Source of the DNA: Ketobacter sp963922875
GTDB lineage: Bacteria > Pseudomonadota > Gammaproteobacteria > Pseudomonadales > Ketobacteraceae
DNA: 64,000 bases
Assembly: GCA_963922875.1 (NCBI GenBank)
Contig: CAWUJH010000002.1
Location: 558,001 to 622,000 of the forward strand
Direction: 5' to 3'
Shown: in pieces, positions 52,013 to 60,560 of the stretch
Numbering within the stretch: position 1 is the first letter of the stretch
Layout of the letters: each line of letters begins with the position of its first letter
Made by a program: the position numbers and the translations under genes
Notes under the pieces: model-generated
The model's database searches: none
What the model saw: only the letters and a program-made list of their open reading frames with translations
What the model was told of the DNA's origin: nothing

Positions 52013-52636
52013 ATGAAATATACCAAGGTGGTCAAATCCTATGTGATTCTTATGTTAATGAGCAGTGCCCTGGTGGGCTGCGCTACTCAGTACGAAAGCG
52101 AGTTAGAAGCTGATGTTGATGAAGTTGTGGTAGCGCAACCGGGGGTTCCAGGTGGGGCCACAATTCAAACTACCACGCTAGTGGCTCAAGTGACGGACAT
52201 TAACTACGATAAACGATCGATTACGCTTAAAGATAAAAAAGGTAACAAGCAGTCATTTATAATTGGGCCAGATGCTGTCAATTTTGATCAGATTCAAACG
52301 GGTGATCAGGTTAAAATGACACACATTGAAGAGGTGGTAGTCTATGTGAAGGATACTGGCCTTGAAACCGGTGAAGATGTCAGTGCCGCCGCAGTTGCTG
52401 CAAGGGCCTCTGAAGGTGAGAAGCCTGGTGGTGTAGTGGCGAGTACCGTTGAAGTCACGGCTGTAGTGACAGCCGTTGACTTAGAAAACCACACAGCGAT
52501 TTTGCGCTATCCCGATGGCACCACCGATCTGGTGGCGGTACGTGAGGATGTGAAACTAAGTGAAGATCAAGTCGGTCGAGAAGTGGTAATGAGAATCAGC
52601 AGTGCTGTAGCCATCTCAGTAGAAAAAGTGAATTGA
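52013..52636 (+). CDS. Exported lipoprotein, unknown function
   Basis: A 207-residue lipoprotein: signal sequence with lipobox ALVGC (Cys near residue 23). Two beta-rich repeats follow, residues about 55-113 (LVAQVTDINYDKRSITLKDK) and about 143-205 (VTAVVTAVDLENHTAILRYP), separated by an Ala/Glu linker. The duplicated small beta-barrel pattern resembles DUF5666-type folds. The function is unknown. A poly-T stretch then AAAGGG precedes the ATG. Confidence 0.7.
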   Translation: MKYTKVVKSYVILMLMSSALVGCATQYESELEADVDEVVVAQPGVPGGATIQTTTLVAQVTDINYDKRSITLKDKKGNKQSFIIGPDAVNFDQIQTGDQVKMTHIEEVVVYVKDTGLETGEDVSAAAVAARASEGEKPGGVVASTVEVTAVVTAVDLENHTAILRYPDGTTDLVAVREDVKLSEDQVGREVVMRISSAVAISVEKVN

Positions 52637-52772
52637 TTGCTGGCTATGAGACCGGGCCAACCCGTCTTGCAGATATTTATGTGATTCAATATGCAGATTG
52701 TGGATTGATATCGCAGGCCCCATGTAATCGTTTACCTGAAAATTTAAGTCACAAAAGACAGGGAAAATTGCT

Positions 52773-53444
52773 ATGTATTCTAAGCTCACGGTTACAATAC
52801 TGGTTGCTATTTTTTGTAGCATGGCAACTGCAGGTGACTTCAGTCAATCATCCAGCAGGACTGGGCAATGGGAGTTTGGACTGCTGTTTAATCAGACGGA
52901 TAGTTGGGATTCATCAGGGCGAAGTGGTTCAAGCATTGATGTAGACGATGACACTGGATGGGGGTTCTCGATTGGATATAACTATAGCGAGTATTTCAAT
53001 CTTGCTTTTGAGTTCGCATTAAATGAACCATCCTATGAGGCAACAATAGTGCCGGATAATCCACCTGAGCCGGCCCAAACAATCCGACATAAACTCACCA
53101 ACGCTTCCTATACATTCAATTTTTCCTACAACTTTCTTGCAAAGGCATTGACCCCATATGTTGTTGGTGGGCTTGGGTGGAATTACCTGGATAGCAATAT
53201 TTCAGATGGTGGAATTTATGCAGGTTGCTGGTGGGATCCCTGGTGGGGCTACATTTGCACCGAGTATTATTCCACATATTCTGATACCGCTTTTAGCTAT
53301 AGTGTGGGAGGAGGGTTACGCTGGGAAGCAACTAGTAACTTCGTGATGAAAGTTAGTATCAACCAACGTTGGATAGATTTGGACTCTGTTGGAGATACCC
53401 CTGAGATGAAGTTTGGCAAGGTCGACTTGATTTGGACAATGTAA
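52773..53444 (+). CDS. Outer-membrane beta-barrel protein (OmpW/OmpX-like)
   Basis: A 223-residue protein with signal peptide MYSKLTVTILVAIFCSMATA. The mature part forms alternating strands with many aromatic residues (TGWGFSIGYNYSEYFNLAFE; VVGGLGWNYLDSN) and ends KVDLIWTM. A Trp/Tyr/Cys-rich loop, GCWWDPWWGYICTEYY, lies near residue 149-164; its two cysteines may bridge. It is 136 bp behind the lipoprotein gene on the same strand and may be co-transcribed. Confidence 0.78.
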   Translation: MYSKLTVTILVAIFCSMATAGDFSQSSSRTGQWEFGLLFNQTDSWDSSGRSGSSIDVDDDTGWGFSIGYNYSEYFNLAFEFALNEPSYEATIVPDNPPEPAQTIRHKLTNASYTFNFSYNFLAKALTPYVVGGLGWNYLDSNISDGGIYAGCWWDPWWGYICTEYYSTYSDTAFSYSVGGGLRWEATSNFVMKVSINQRWIDLDSVGDTPEMKFGKVDLIWTM

Positions 53445-53496
53445 TAATAAGCAGAAGGGTGTTTATGGGAATCACAGGAAACCATGCGCGAAATAG

Positions 53497-53706
53497 ATGA
53501 AGCTGTGTGTCGCCAACATGCTAATGAGCGTTCTATATAAGACAGCCATTGATGTCACAGTTTGGTGTTATCTGATTCAATGCTGGGGCAGCATTGAAGT
53601 CCTCGCCCACGGCGCCACCTGCCGCCACAACATCAAATTGTCGGTAAAAGAATACTCCGATTTGACCCAGGAATCGCTCAGTAGCAAGGACATCAAGCTC
53701 ATCTGA
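53497..53706 (+). other. Possible gene remnant with SCRHQI-like motif
   Basis: A 69-codon frame whose last third, VLAHGATCRHNIKLSVKEYS, resembles the Fe-S oxidase motif GTSCRHQI of GlpC/FAD-linked oxidase C-termini. The first part shows no family. Codon composition is more GC-rich in that last third, as expected of a genuine gene end. Probably a 5'-truncated remnant. Confidence 0.25.
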
Positions 53707-53762
53707 AAAGAGTATGGACCTGACTATTCTTCTTCCTGCTTACCGATTGCCTCAAATTTTAT

Positions 53763-54737
53763 TTACTTTCCCATCACAGAGATAATCAGCCAGGTATTGT
53801 ACGCAGCAAAGGCTATTAATAAGAGACTGCCTTCAATCCGGTTGATCCGCCCTTCACCACGAAACCCGTAAGTCATAATGAATAGCCCGATCGTCATCGC
53901 AATCATAACCGACCAATCCCTTGTCAGCACTTCAGGTGCGATATGAGGCATCGGGGTAATCAGACCCGCAATGCCAATGACGGCCAGGATATTGAACATA
54001 TTAGAACCAACCACATTGCCGATGGCAATGTCATGCTCACCCTTGCGGGCGGCAATTACCGATGCCGCCAATTCCGGTAGCGAAGTGCCTAGCGCGACAA
54101 TCGTTAGACCAATGATCAAGTCACTAATGCCCAGTGTCTGAGCGACGGTTACCGCACCCCACACAAGAATACGGGAGCTGGCAATTAATAGCACCAGTCC
54201 AACTACTAACCAGAAGATGGCCCGGTTCAGTGGCATAGGGTGTGCAGCCAGCGCCCGCTCTGTATCGGATTCAAGCGCATCGCCACGTTCGCGTAATCCG
54301 GTAAAAATGGTCCAGCCCACCAAACAAAAGAAACCTACCAGAAGTGCCAATGCCTCGAGGCGGCTTAGTGCGAGGTTCCAGAACAACAGTCCGGCGAAGA
54401 GTCCGATTAAGAGCAACAATGGCAACTCTCGACGAATGATTTTTGAGTGAACCGCGATAGGCGCTACCAACGCGGTGATGCCGAGGATGAGCCCGATATT
54501 AACGATATTGGATCCGAGTGCGTTACCTAGTGCCAGATCCGGATTATTATCCAGTGCCGCCATGGCGGAAACCACCATTTCAGGTGCCGATGTACCAAAC
54601 CCAACAATTACCATACCGATGAGAAGTGAAGGCATACCCGCGTGTTTGGCCGTTGCCGCCGCACCATCCACAAAACGGTCAGCGCTCCATACCAGTAAAA
54701 CAAAGCCTCCCAGAATAGCCAGCAATGCCAATGCCAT
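53763..54737 (-). CDS. Calcium/sodium antiporter, CaCA/YrbG family
   Basis: Inner-membrane antiporter of 324 residues with ten TM helices in two homologous halves. The alpha repeats are GFGTSAPEMVVSAMAA (near residues 47-62) with GNALGSNIVNIGLILG, and ALGTSLPELAASVIAA (near 215-230) with GNVVGSNMFNILAV; the Glu in each binds Ca2+. The central loop (LRERGDALESDTERALAAHP) is cytoplasmic. It is divergent from a P2-type ATPase gene, an arrangement that suggests joint Ca2+ or cation homeostasis. Confidence 0.93.
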   Translation of the reverse strand: MALALLAILGGFVLLVWSADRFVDGAAATAKHAGMPSLLIGMVIVGFGTSAPEMVVSAMAALDNNPDLALGNALGSNIVNIGLILGITALVAPIAVHSKIIRRELPLLLLIGLFAGLLFWNLALSRLEALALLVGFFCLVGWTIFTGLRERGDALESDTERALAAHPMPLNRAIFWLVVGLVLLIASSRILVWGAVTVAQTLGISDLIIGLTIVALGTSLPELAASVIAARKGEHDIAIGNVVGSNMFNILAVIGIAGLITPMPHIAPEVLTRDWSVMIAMTIGLFIMTYGFRGEGRINRIEGSLLLIAFAAYNTWLIISVMGK

Positions 54738-54947
54738 AGAAACCCCTTAGTTTATTTATCCCTTCTGTTCATCGTAAAGTTCACAACGTAACATAGCTCA
54801 GATTTTCAGGATAGAGGATCCCCCAGGTTGACCCGGTGACCTGCATCGTTGTGTACAAGGTGCAACCAAACAGGCGGTTTGGTTAAAATAAAGCTAAATT
54901 ACGAAATACAGCATTTTATGATGTAGTACTACGGCGGAGAGGAGATC

Positions 54948-57665
54948 ATGGAGAAAACAAACAGCAGTGCAGAGGTCAACTGGTACAGCATCTCTGCTGA
55001 GGATGCGCTTCAAGGCCAAAATTCAACCAGCAATGGCTTGACTCAAGCCGAAGCCGATATGCGTTTTTCAAAACTAGGACCGAATCGCTTGCCACAGAAA
55101 GCCGGACGTTCTTCTTTTAAACGCTTTATTTTGCATTTTCACAATGTGCTTATATACGTGCTTATCGGTTCTGCTGCCATTACAGCGCTACTTGCTCATT
55201 GGATTGATACGGGTGTTATTATGGCCGTCGTCATTGTTAACGCCATTATCGGTTTTATTCAGGAGGGAAAAGCGGAACAAGCAATGGACGCCATCCGCCA
55301 TATGCTTGCCCCGCGCGCCAACGTGGTTCGTAACGGAAATCGCGTTACTATCGACGGTGAACTGTTGGTACCCGGAGACATCGTATTGCTTGAGGCTGGC
55401 GATAAAGTACCGGCTGATCTTCGGTTGCTTACCTCGCATGGATTATCCGCGCAAGAAGCGATCTTAACGGGTGAATCTGTACCCGTGAACAAACACACTC
55501 ACGCTGTTGCCGAGAATGCTTCATTAGGTGACCGATCGTGCATGGCCTATTCCGGCACTCTCATTACCGCAGGACAAGGTAAAGGGGTAGTGGTAGCGAC
55601 CGGATCAAACACCGAGATCGGCCGTATCAGTGGCCTGCTTTCACACATTGAATCACTAACTACACCGTTGGTCGCACAAATGAGCGTGTTTGCCAATTGG
55701 CTGACGGTATTGATTCTCGTCATCGCAGCAGTGTTGTTAGCCTTCGGTTATTTTGTTGCGCATTACGAGTTTAAAGAGATGTTCATGGCAGTGGTGGGGC
55801 TGTCAGTAGCCGCTATACCGGAGGGCTTACCTGCAGTTCTCACCATTACACTGGCCATTGGTGTACAGGCGATGGGGCGACGCAATGCAATTGTCCGCCG
55901 ATTACCAGCGATTGAAACAATAGGTGCGGTATCTGTGATATGTACCGATAAAACAGGAACGCTCACTCACAATGAAATGATGGTTGCTTCGGCGTTTACC
56001 CACCGACACCTTTTTACCTTGGAAGGCAGCGGTTATGAACCTAAGGGCGCACTTAAGCTAGAAGAAGCGGCTGTATCTCCGGCCGAACATGCTGTTCTCG
56101 AGGAAATTGCCCGAGCCGCAACACTCTGCAATGATGCGGCTTTACGTGAGCATAATGGGGTGTGGGTGGTGGAAGGCGATCCGATGGAGGGGGCGTTACT
56201 CAGTTTCGCCAATAAAATGGATGTAAACCCTAAAATCGAGCAAGCCAATTGGACCCGCACCGATGCCATTCCCTTTGATGCCAAACATCGCTTTATGGCA
56301 ACGCTCGATCATGATCATGAGCAACATGCCTTTATCTTTGTGAAGGGCGCACCGGAGCGTATGCTTGAAATGTGCGCCAACCAGCGCGGTGCTAATGGTA
56401 CGACCGAACCGCTCGATACCGCTTATTGGAGTCGGCGAATAGATTCCATTGCCGCGCAAGGTCAACGTGTGCTGGCTTTTGCCGTGAAATCCGTTAAACC
56501 TCAGCACAGTATTTTGGAGTTCGAAGATGTAACGAGCTCATTAACACTACTCGGCATGGTGGGGATGATAGATCCTCCGCGTGCAGAGGCGGTCACTGCT
56601 GTGGCTGAATGTCATGCTGCTGGTATTCAAGTAAAAATGATAACGGGTGACCACAGCCAAACTGCGGCTGCTATTGGTAAGCAGATTGGCCTCCATCATG
56701 CCGACAAAGTACTCACCGGCAGGGAGCTCGATGAGCTGGATGACACTGCACTGCGTCACGCGGTACTTGAGCACGATGTATTTGCGCGTACCAGTCCAGA
56801 ACACAAACTGCGGCTGGTCATGGCCTTACAATCCCATGGTATGGTTGTGGCCATGACCGGAGATGGTGTTAACGATGCGCCCGCATTAAAGCGGGCGGAT
56901 GCTGGCATCGCCATGGGAAAGAAAGGTAGCGAAGCAGCCAAAGAGGCCGCAGAGCTGGTACTCGCCGATGATAATTTTGCTTCCATTGTAGCCGCTGTGC
57001 GCGAAGGCCGTACTGTGTATGACAACCTTAAAAAGGTGATCAGTTGGACGCTACCAACTAATGCGGGTGAAGCAATGACGATTATATTTGCATTGCTAAT
57101 GGGGTTGACGTTACCCATTACCCCAGCTCAAATTCTATGGGTCAATCTCATTACCGCCGTTACACTTGCTATTGCGCTGGCGTTTGAGCCCACCGAAAAA
57201 AACACCATGCGCCGACCACCGCGCCTTCGTCAAGAGCCACTTTTAAATGGCGAATTAGTCTGGCACATCGTGTTGGTATCGATACTGTTTCTTTGTGGTG
57301 TGTTTGGCATTTACCAATACGCAATAGACCGAGGTTACTCAGTGGAATTGGCTCGAACAATTGCGTTGAATACATTGGTTGTCATGGAAATTTTCCATCT
57401 TTTTTTCATTCGAAACATATACAGTACATCACTAACCTGGCAGGCAGTGCGTGGAACTAAAGTCGTATGGACTGTTGTTATCATCATAACCATTGCGCAA
57501 TTCGCTATTACTTATCTTCCTCCCCTGCAAGCGGTATTCGAAACAGAATCCATTCTATTCCTGGACGGTTTGTTGATTGTAGGCGTGGGTGTCGTGTTGT
57601 TTATCATTATCGAACTTGAAAAGCAGATGCGACTTGTATTTCGACGAATGAAGCAAACCGAATAA
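54948..57665 (+). CDS. P2-type cation ATPase, Ca2+-ATPase-like
   Basis: A 905-residue P-type ATPase with an N-terminal cation_ATPase_N domain (SAEDALQGQ, SKLGPNRLPQK), actuator TGES (near residue 175), phosphorylation site Asp334 in ICTDKTGTLT, nucleotide site KGAPE and hinge TGDGVNDAPALKRADAGIAM. TM4 carries AAIPEGLPAVLTI, the PEGL form of P2A/P2B pumps. Ten TM helices are expected. A Ca2+ substrate is likely but Na+, K+ or Mn2+ cannot be excluded. GGAGAGGAG precedes the ATG. Confidence 0.92.
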   Translation: MEKTNSSAEVNWYSISAEDALQGQNSTSNGLTQAEADMRFSKLGPNRLPQKAGRSSFKRFILHFHNVLIYVLIGSAAITALLAHWIDTGVIMAVVIVNAIIGFIQEGKAEQAMDAIRHMLAPRANVVRNGNRVTIDGELLVPGDIVLLEAGDKVPADLRLLTSHGLSAQEAILTGESVPVNKHTHAVAENASLGDRSCMAYSGTLITAGQGKGVVVATGSNTEIGRISGLLSHIESLTTPLVAQMSVFANWLTVLILVIAAVLLAFGYFVAHYEFKEMFMAVVGLSVAAIPEGLPAVLTITLAIGVQAMGRRNAIVRRLPAIETIGAVSVICTDKTGTLTHNEMMVASAFTHRHLFTLEGSGYEPKGALKLEEAAVSPAEHAVLEEIARAATLCNDAALREHNGVWVVEGDPMEGALLSFANKMDVNPKIEQANWTRTDAIPFDAKHRFMATLDHDHEQHAFIFVKGAPERMLEMCANQRGANGTTEPLDTAYWSRRIDSIAAQGQRVLAFAVKSVKPQHSILEFEDVTSSLTLLGMVGMIDPPRAEAVTAVAECHAAGIQVKMITGDHSQTAAAIGKQIGLHHADKVLTGRELDELDDTALRHAVLEHDVFARTSPEHKLRLVMALQSHGMVVAMTGDGVNDAPALKRADAGIAMGKKGSEAAKEAAELVLADDNFASIVAAVREGRTVYDNLKKVISWTLPTNAGEAMTIIFALLMGLTLPITPAQILWVNLITAVTLAIALAFEPTEKNTMRRPPRLRQEPLLNGELVWHIVLVSILFLCGVFGIYQYAIDRGYSVELARTIALNTLVVMEIFHLFFIRNIYSTSLTWQAVRGTKVVWTVVIIITIAQFAITYLPPLQAVFETESILFLDGLLIVGVGVVLFIIIELEKQMRLVFRRMKQTE

Positions 57666-57743
57666 CGTGCTGCCCTTATCGGCACTCTTAGCGATTGCTT
57701 TTAGCAATTCAAAGCAATTAAAACGTTAATTCGATGAACTTAA

Positions 57744-57783
57744 GATCAGAGAATCCCAAGGTTAGACTTCGGATTCTCTGGTC
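57744..57783. terminator. Stem-loop between convergent ATPase and secreted-protein genes
   Basis: GATCAGAGAATCC (57744-57756) pairs with GGATTCTCTGGTC (57771-57783): 13 bp with one G-T pair, loop of 14 nt. It sits between the ends of two convergent genes. No strong T-tract follows on either strand. Confidence 0.6.
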
Positions 57784-57789
57784 ATTGAA

Positions 57790-58797
57790 TTAGTACTCAG
57801 AGTGAATGATTGCTGATAGCTTTGACGTTCCCAGTGAGCTTTTGGGAGGAATATCACATTGCACGGTAAAGATAGTCGTATTCGTCATTGAATTTAGGTT
57901 TCCTGTGCCTCTAAATTCTCCGACACCATCATCGTCACTATCGGTCCATTCAAGTTCATATATTTCTGGGTTGCCATTACCATCACTTTGAAATAGTCGA
58001 CATCTAGCCAGCGATATATTGTCGGTTTTAAGCGTTGCCTTAACTTTGATAAAGGGCGCAATATTCTCTGTAAGGTTGTCTCGCACCAATGGAAAGACCA
58101 CCGGTAAAACTTGGTGCTCGGAGTAATTCGTCACATAATCACTACTACTCACGTAAGGATCTGCCGCGATTGTTTTACGTTCAAAACGAAGCGCACTGGC
58201 GGCAAATCTTGGAGCCGGTGGTACGCCACTTGGATCAAAGCAAAACAAAGGGAACCAAGAATCATTGCAGCTAGGTGCTTCGTTTTCATATTCCACTTGG
58301 TAGCTATGAATTGTGGACATTTTACTACCACTTTTGGGTGGCAAATTACAGGTTAACCATCCATAGACACCGTCTTCATCGGTGTTTTCTAAGATTAAAA
58401 CATCAGAGCGAATCCCTGTTAGGCTGTTAGCGGTATAAACTTTACGTTGGCCATAATTGTCCACATAAAGATTACACCGGGTATTTCGACTACTATGTCC
58501 GTTTGTAAAGTTAACCGCGACATATTTAATGTGGCGCATGTCTTCTTTCAACCCCTTTAAAGGGCAATTGATTGTTGTCGTGTAGGTCGCGCTTTGATTC
58601 GCGATACTACCATCTGCCAAATAGCGAGTATTAAGCGCCGAGGTTTGATTCTGTTTACCCACAGCCAGACACTCAAGCCCGGAGAAAATAAACGCGTCAT
58701 CAGCGCTGGAATGTGCACTCACACATAGTAAAAAAATACCCCCTGTGGCTGACACAGTTAACGAGGTAAATAATTTAGAGAATAATAATTTAAGCAT
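57790..58797 (-). CDS. Secreted two-domain Cys-containing protein, unknown
   Basis: A 335-residue exported protein: signal peptide ending near SSADD (residue 33). It has two related domains of about 140 residues. Domain 1 contains FSGLECLAVG, TTTINCPLKG, NTRCNLYVD and YGWLTCNLPPKSGSK; domain 2 contains LRFERKTI, SLARCRLFQSDGNGN and FTVQCDIPPKSSLG. The common pattern is Cys-x-Pro, a middle Cys and a closing C-x-(L/I)-P-P-K-S followed by a strand (IHSYQVEYE, IIHSEY). The fold is probably beta-sandwich. The family is not one I recognise. Neighbouring gene 58838-59362 is a one-domain paralogue. Confidence 0.7.
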   Translation of the reverse strand: MLKLLFSKLFTSLTVSATGGIFLLCVSAHSSADDAFIFSGLECLAVGKQNQTSALNTRYLADGSIANQSATYTTTINCPLKGLKEDMRHIKYVAVNFTNGHSSRNTRCNLYVDNYGQRKVYTANSLTGIRSDVLILENTDEDGVYGWLTCNLPPKSGSKMSTIHSYQVEYENEAPSCNDSWFPLFCFDPSGVPPAPRFAASALRFERKTIAADPYVSSSDYVTNYSEHQVLPVVFPLVRDNLTENIAPFIKVKATLKTDNISLARCRLFQSDGNGNPEIYELEWTDSDDDGVGEFRGTGNLNSMTNTTIFTVQCDIPPKSSLGTSKLSAIIHSEY

Positions 58798-58837
58798 GGT
58801 ATCACCTGTGTAATATGAAAAACTAAGTACGCGTTAA

Positions 58838-59362
58838 TTAGTCAAACTCGACAACGCGATAAGATTCAATTTTTGGAAAAGACGTGTTGGAAAAGGAGGG
58901 CGGTAACCAACACGTTAAAACATAACTGCGAAAAACGCCGGCTTCTCTATTTAAATTCAGGGTTAAGACCCCGGAACGGTCACCATAATTAGTTCTTGCG
59001 GACGCACGTGCGACATAAGAGCCATCACGATGGCGGATATCGACATTACAGCTTACAGTTTTAGCGTCATTATTGTTAAAGTAGCGAACTTGGACATTCT
59101 TGATACCAGAATCTGACGCCATATAATCGCGAATAATAGGGCAGGTCATAAATAAACTCTGGCTTGTGCTGGTGTTTTGTAGTTGAGTGGGGTCTCCGTT
59201 AGAAGCATCCACTAAACCGCCCTCGTAGGTTGTTTTACAATAACTACCTGGGTAGAGTTTTGCGTCATCTGCATGGGATAAGGTACTAGCAGATAACCCC
59301 ACACTCAGTGTTAGATAAGCGAGCCAGAGCTTTGGCTGTTTTTTGTTCAGTTGAATATACAT
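58838..59362 (-). CDS. Secreted one-domain paralogue of the upstream-neighbour family
   Basis: A 174-residue exported protein with signal peptide ending near SHADD (residue 32). Mature features match the repeat of the 335-residue neighbour: KLYPGSYCKTTYE, SLFMTCPIIRDYM, TVSCNVDIRHRDG and SYVLTCWLPPSFS, then KIESYRVVEFD. Four cysteines are in the same order. It is transcribed 40 bp ahead of the larger paralogue on the same strand, so they form an operon. A structural or ligand-binding role outside the cytoplasm is plausible; nothing more can be said. Confidence 0.7.
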   Translation of the reverse strand: MYIQLNKKQPKLWLAYLTLSVGLSASTLSHADDAKLYPGSYCKTTYEGGLVDASNGDPTQLQNTSTSQSLFMTCPIIRDYMASDSGIKNVQVRYFNNNDAKTVSCNVDIRHRDGSYVARASARTNYGDRSGVLTLNLNREAGVFRSYVLTCWLPPSFSNTSFPKIESYRVVEFD

Positions 59363-59590
59363 AATGTTCTTCCTGTCATCATTAGTGGAGAAAAAGAAGT
59401 TTACGGATTCAGATCTACGGGATCTTGAGGAAAGTATGAGGATTGGTTATGGGTTTTCTGAACTCAAACTGATGTGGTTGAACACTTTTGCTGCTCTAGT
59501 GTAATGGTAGATTGACCAATTGAAAGCCTTGGTTCAATAGGGTGAGTGCGGTTAGCTGGATCGGCACCCTCCACTTAACAATCAAACGTA

Positions 59591-59621
59591 TTGACATTAC
59601 CACTATGGGAAAGTCTAAAAT
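59591..59621 (+). promoter_or_regulatory. CueR-type promoter of cueR
   Basis: -35 TTGACA (59591-59596) and -10 TAAAAT (59616-59621) are 19 bp apart, the long spacer typical of MerR-family promoters. The spacer contains a dyad, ACATTACC-actat-GGGAAAGT, close to the CueR consensus ACCTTCC-N7-GGAAGGT. It lies about 30 bp before cueR. The gap 59363-59590 has no gene. Confidence 0.72.
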
Positions 59622-59652
59622 CGATCAACTTTAATGAATTTTGGGGTGTCTT

Positions 59653-60105
59653 ATGCGTAAGGCCAATATATCCTCGCCAGAAATGGCAGAAGCTCGGCAA
59701 CAAGGCTTCTTTAATATTAGCGAAGCGTCCAAATTATCGGGTGTCAGCTCCAAAATGATTCGTCACTATGAGCAAATTGGACTAATGCCTGAAGCCAACC
59801 GTACCTTTGCCAACTATCGTATTTTTAACGAATCGGACATAAATACACTCCGCTTCATTAAACGCTCGCGGTCGCTTGGCTTTTCCATGAAAAAAATCGC
59901 TACTTTATTGGACTTGTACCACGACAAAAAACGTCCCAGTGCGGAAGTAAAACGATTAGCTAATGAACACATTAAGGAGCTGGAGGAATCGATAGCCGAA
60001 ATGCAAGAGATGCACGCAGCGTTGAGCAATTTAGCCAAAAACTGTCGTGGCGATGAACGGCCGGAATGTCCTATTCTCGAAGGGATTTCTTGTTCCCATC
60101 ATTGA
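59653..60105 (+). CDS. cueR: Cu(I)-responsive MerR-family regulator CueR
   Basis: A 150-residue activator that distorts 19-bp-spaced promoters in response to Cu(I), Ag(I) or Au(I). The HTH is FNISEASKLSGVSSKMIRHY (about residues 20-39), followed by a long dimerisation helix. The metal loop CRGDERPECPIL places the two ligand cysteines 8 apart, as in CueR (C112 and C120). It has an extra N-terminal tail of about 17 residues before the HTH, longer than E. coli CueR. ATG 59653 was taken over TTG 59641. It ends in CSHH, which might also bind metal. Confidence 0.9.
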   Translation: MRKANISSPEMAEARQQGFFNISEASKLSGVSSKMIRHYEQIGLMPEANRTFANYRIFNESDINTLRFIKRSRSLGFSMKKIATLLDLYHDKKRPSAEVKRLANEHIKELEESIAEMQEMHAALSNLAKNCRGDERPECPILEGISCSHH

Positions 60106-60118
60106 TTTAAAATTAAAT

Positions 60119-60138
60119 AGGGTTGCCTGAGCAACCCT
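60119..60138. terminator. Bidirectional terminator between cueR and copZ
   Basis: AGGGTTGC (60119-60126) pairs with GCAACCCT (60131-60138) around CTGA. AT-rich sequence flanks both sides. It is placed between convergent genes. Confidence 0.78.
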
Positions 60139-60148
60139 TTATATCGAT

Positions 60149-60391
60149 CTATACGCTGCAATGGCCGCAGCAACTACTTTCGGCGTGAATCTTATTGCCA
60201 GCCTTGACGCTGTAACCCGTGTTTTCAATCGCGGATTGCAGAGCTTGAAGATTCGTCGACGATTCAACTTCAACTGTTTTCTCGCGTATATCAAACCGAA
60301 TTTTAGCATTGCTATCAAGCGCTTTGATTGCTTTGGTAATCACCTTTTCGCAATGATTACAGGTCATATCTGGAACATTAAACGTAAACAT
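60149..60391 (-). CDS. copZ: Copper chaperone CopZ (HMA domain)
   Basis: An 80-residue cytoplasmic metallochaperone with the MTCNHC metal site (residues 8-13; Cys10 and Cys13) and the betaalphabeta-betaalphabeta pattern of HMA domains. The C-terminal tail ESSCCGHCSV adds three more cysteines beyond the standard length of about 68, which could bind extra metal. It delivers Cu(I) to the CopA ATPase, which is encoded divergently. Its promoter region, facing left, contains a weaker CueR-like element. Confidence 0.92.
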   Translation of the reverse strand: MFTFNVPDMTCNHCEKVITKAIKALDSNAKIRFDIREKTVEVESSTNLQALQSAIENTGYSVKAGNKIHAESSCCGHCSV

Positions 60392-60438
60392 AAAGTTAAC
60401 CTCTTTGAGTTTTAAGGAATCCCATAAGGGATGTTTTA

Positions 60439-60469
60439 AGTTTCAGGCTTACAACAGTGGCAAAGTCAA
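60439..60469 (-). promoter_or_regulatory. Candidate CueR-type promoter of copZ
   Basis: On the minus strand TTGACT (60469-60464) and GAAACT (60444-60439) are 19 bp apart, with spacer TTGCCACTGTTGTAAGCCT sharing the CCACT core with the other two CueR-like sites. The -10 is weak and the dyad is imperfect, so this is a candidate only. Confidence 0.45.
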
Positions 60470-60503
60470 TATTATTATTTTTAGTTGGCCTGTTTTCGTT
60501 TGC

Positions 60504-60534
60504 TTGACCTTCCCACTATGGCAAAGATTAAGCT
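60504..60534 (+). promoter_or_regulatory. CueR-type promoter of the copA ATPase
   Basis: -35 TTGACC (60504-60509) and -10 TAAGCT (60529-60534) are 19 bp apart. The spacer ACCTTCCC-actat-GGCAAAGA closely follows the CueR dyad and shares the CCACTATGG centre with the cueR promoter site. The start of the ATPase is 27 bp downstream of the -10. Confidence 0.78.
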
Positions 60535-60560
60535 GCAAGAAATCCTAAGGAGGACTTGTA

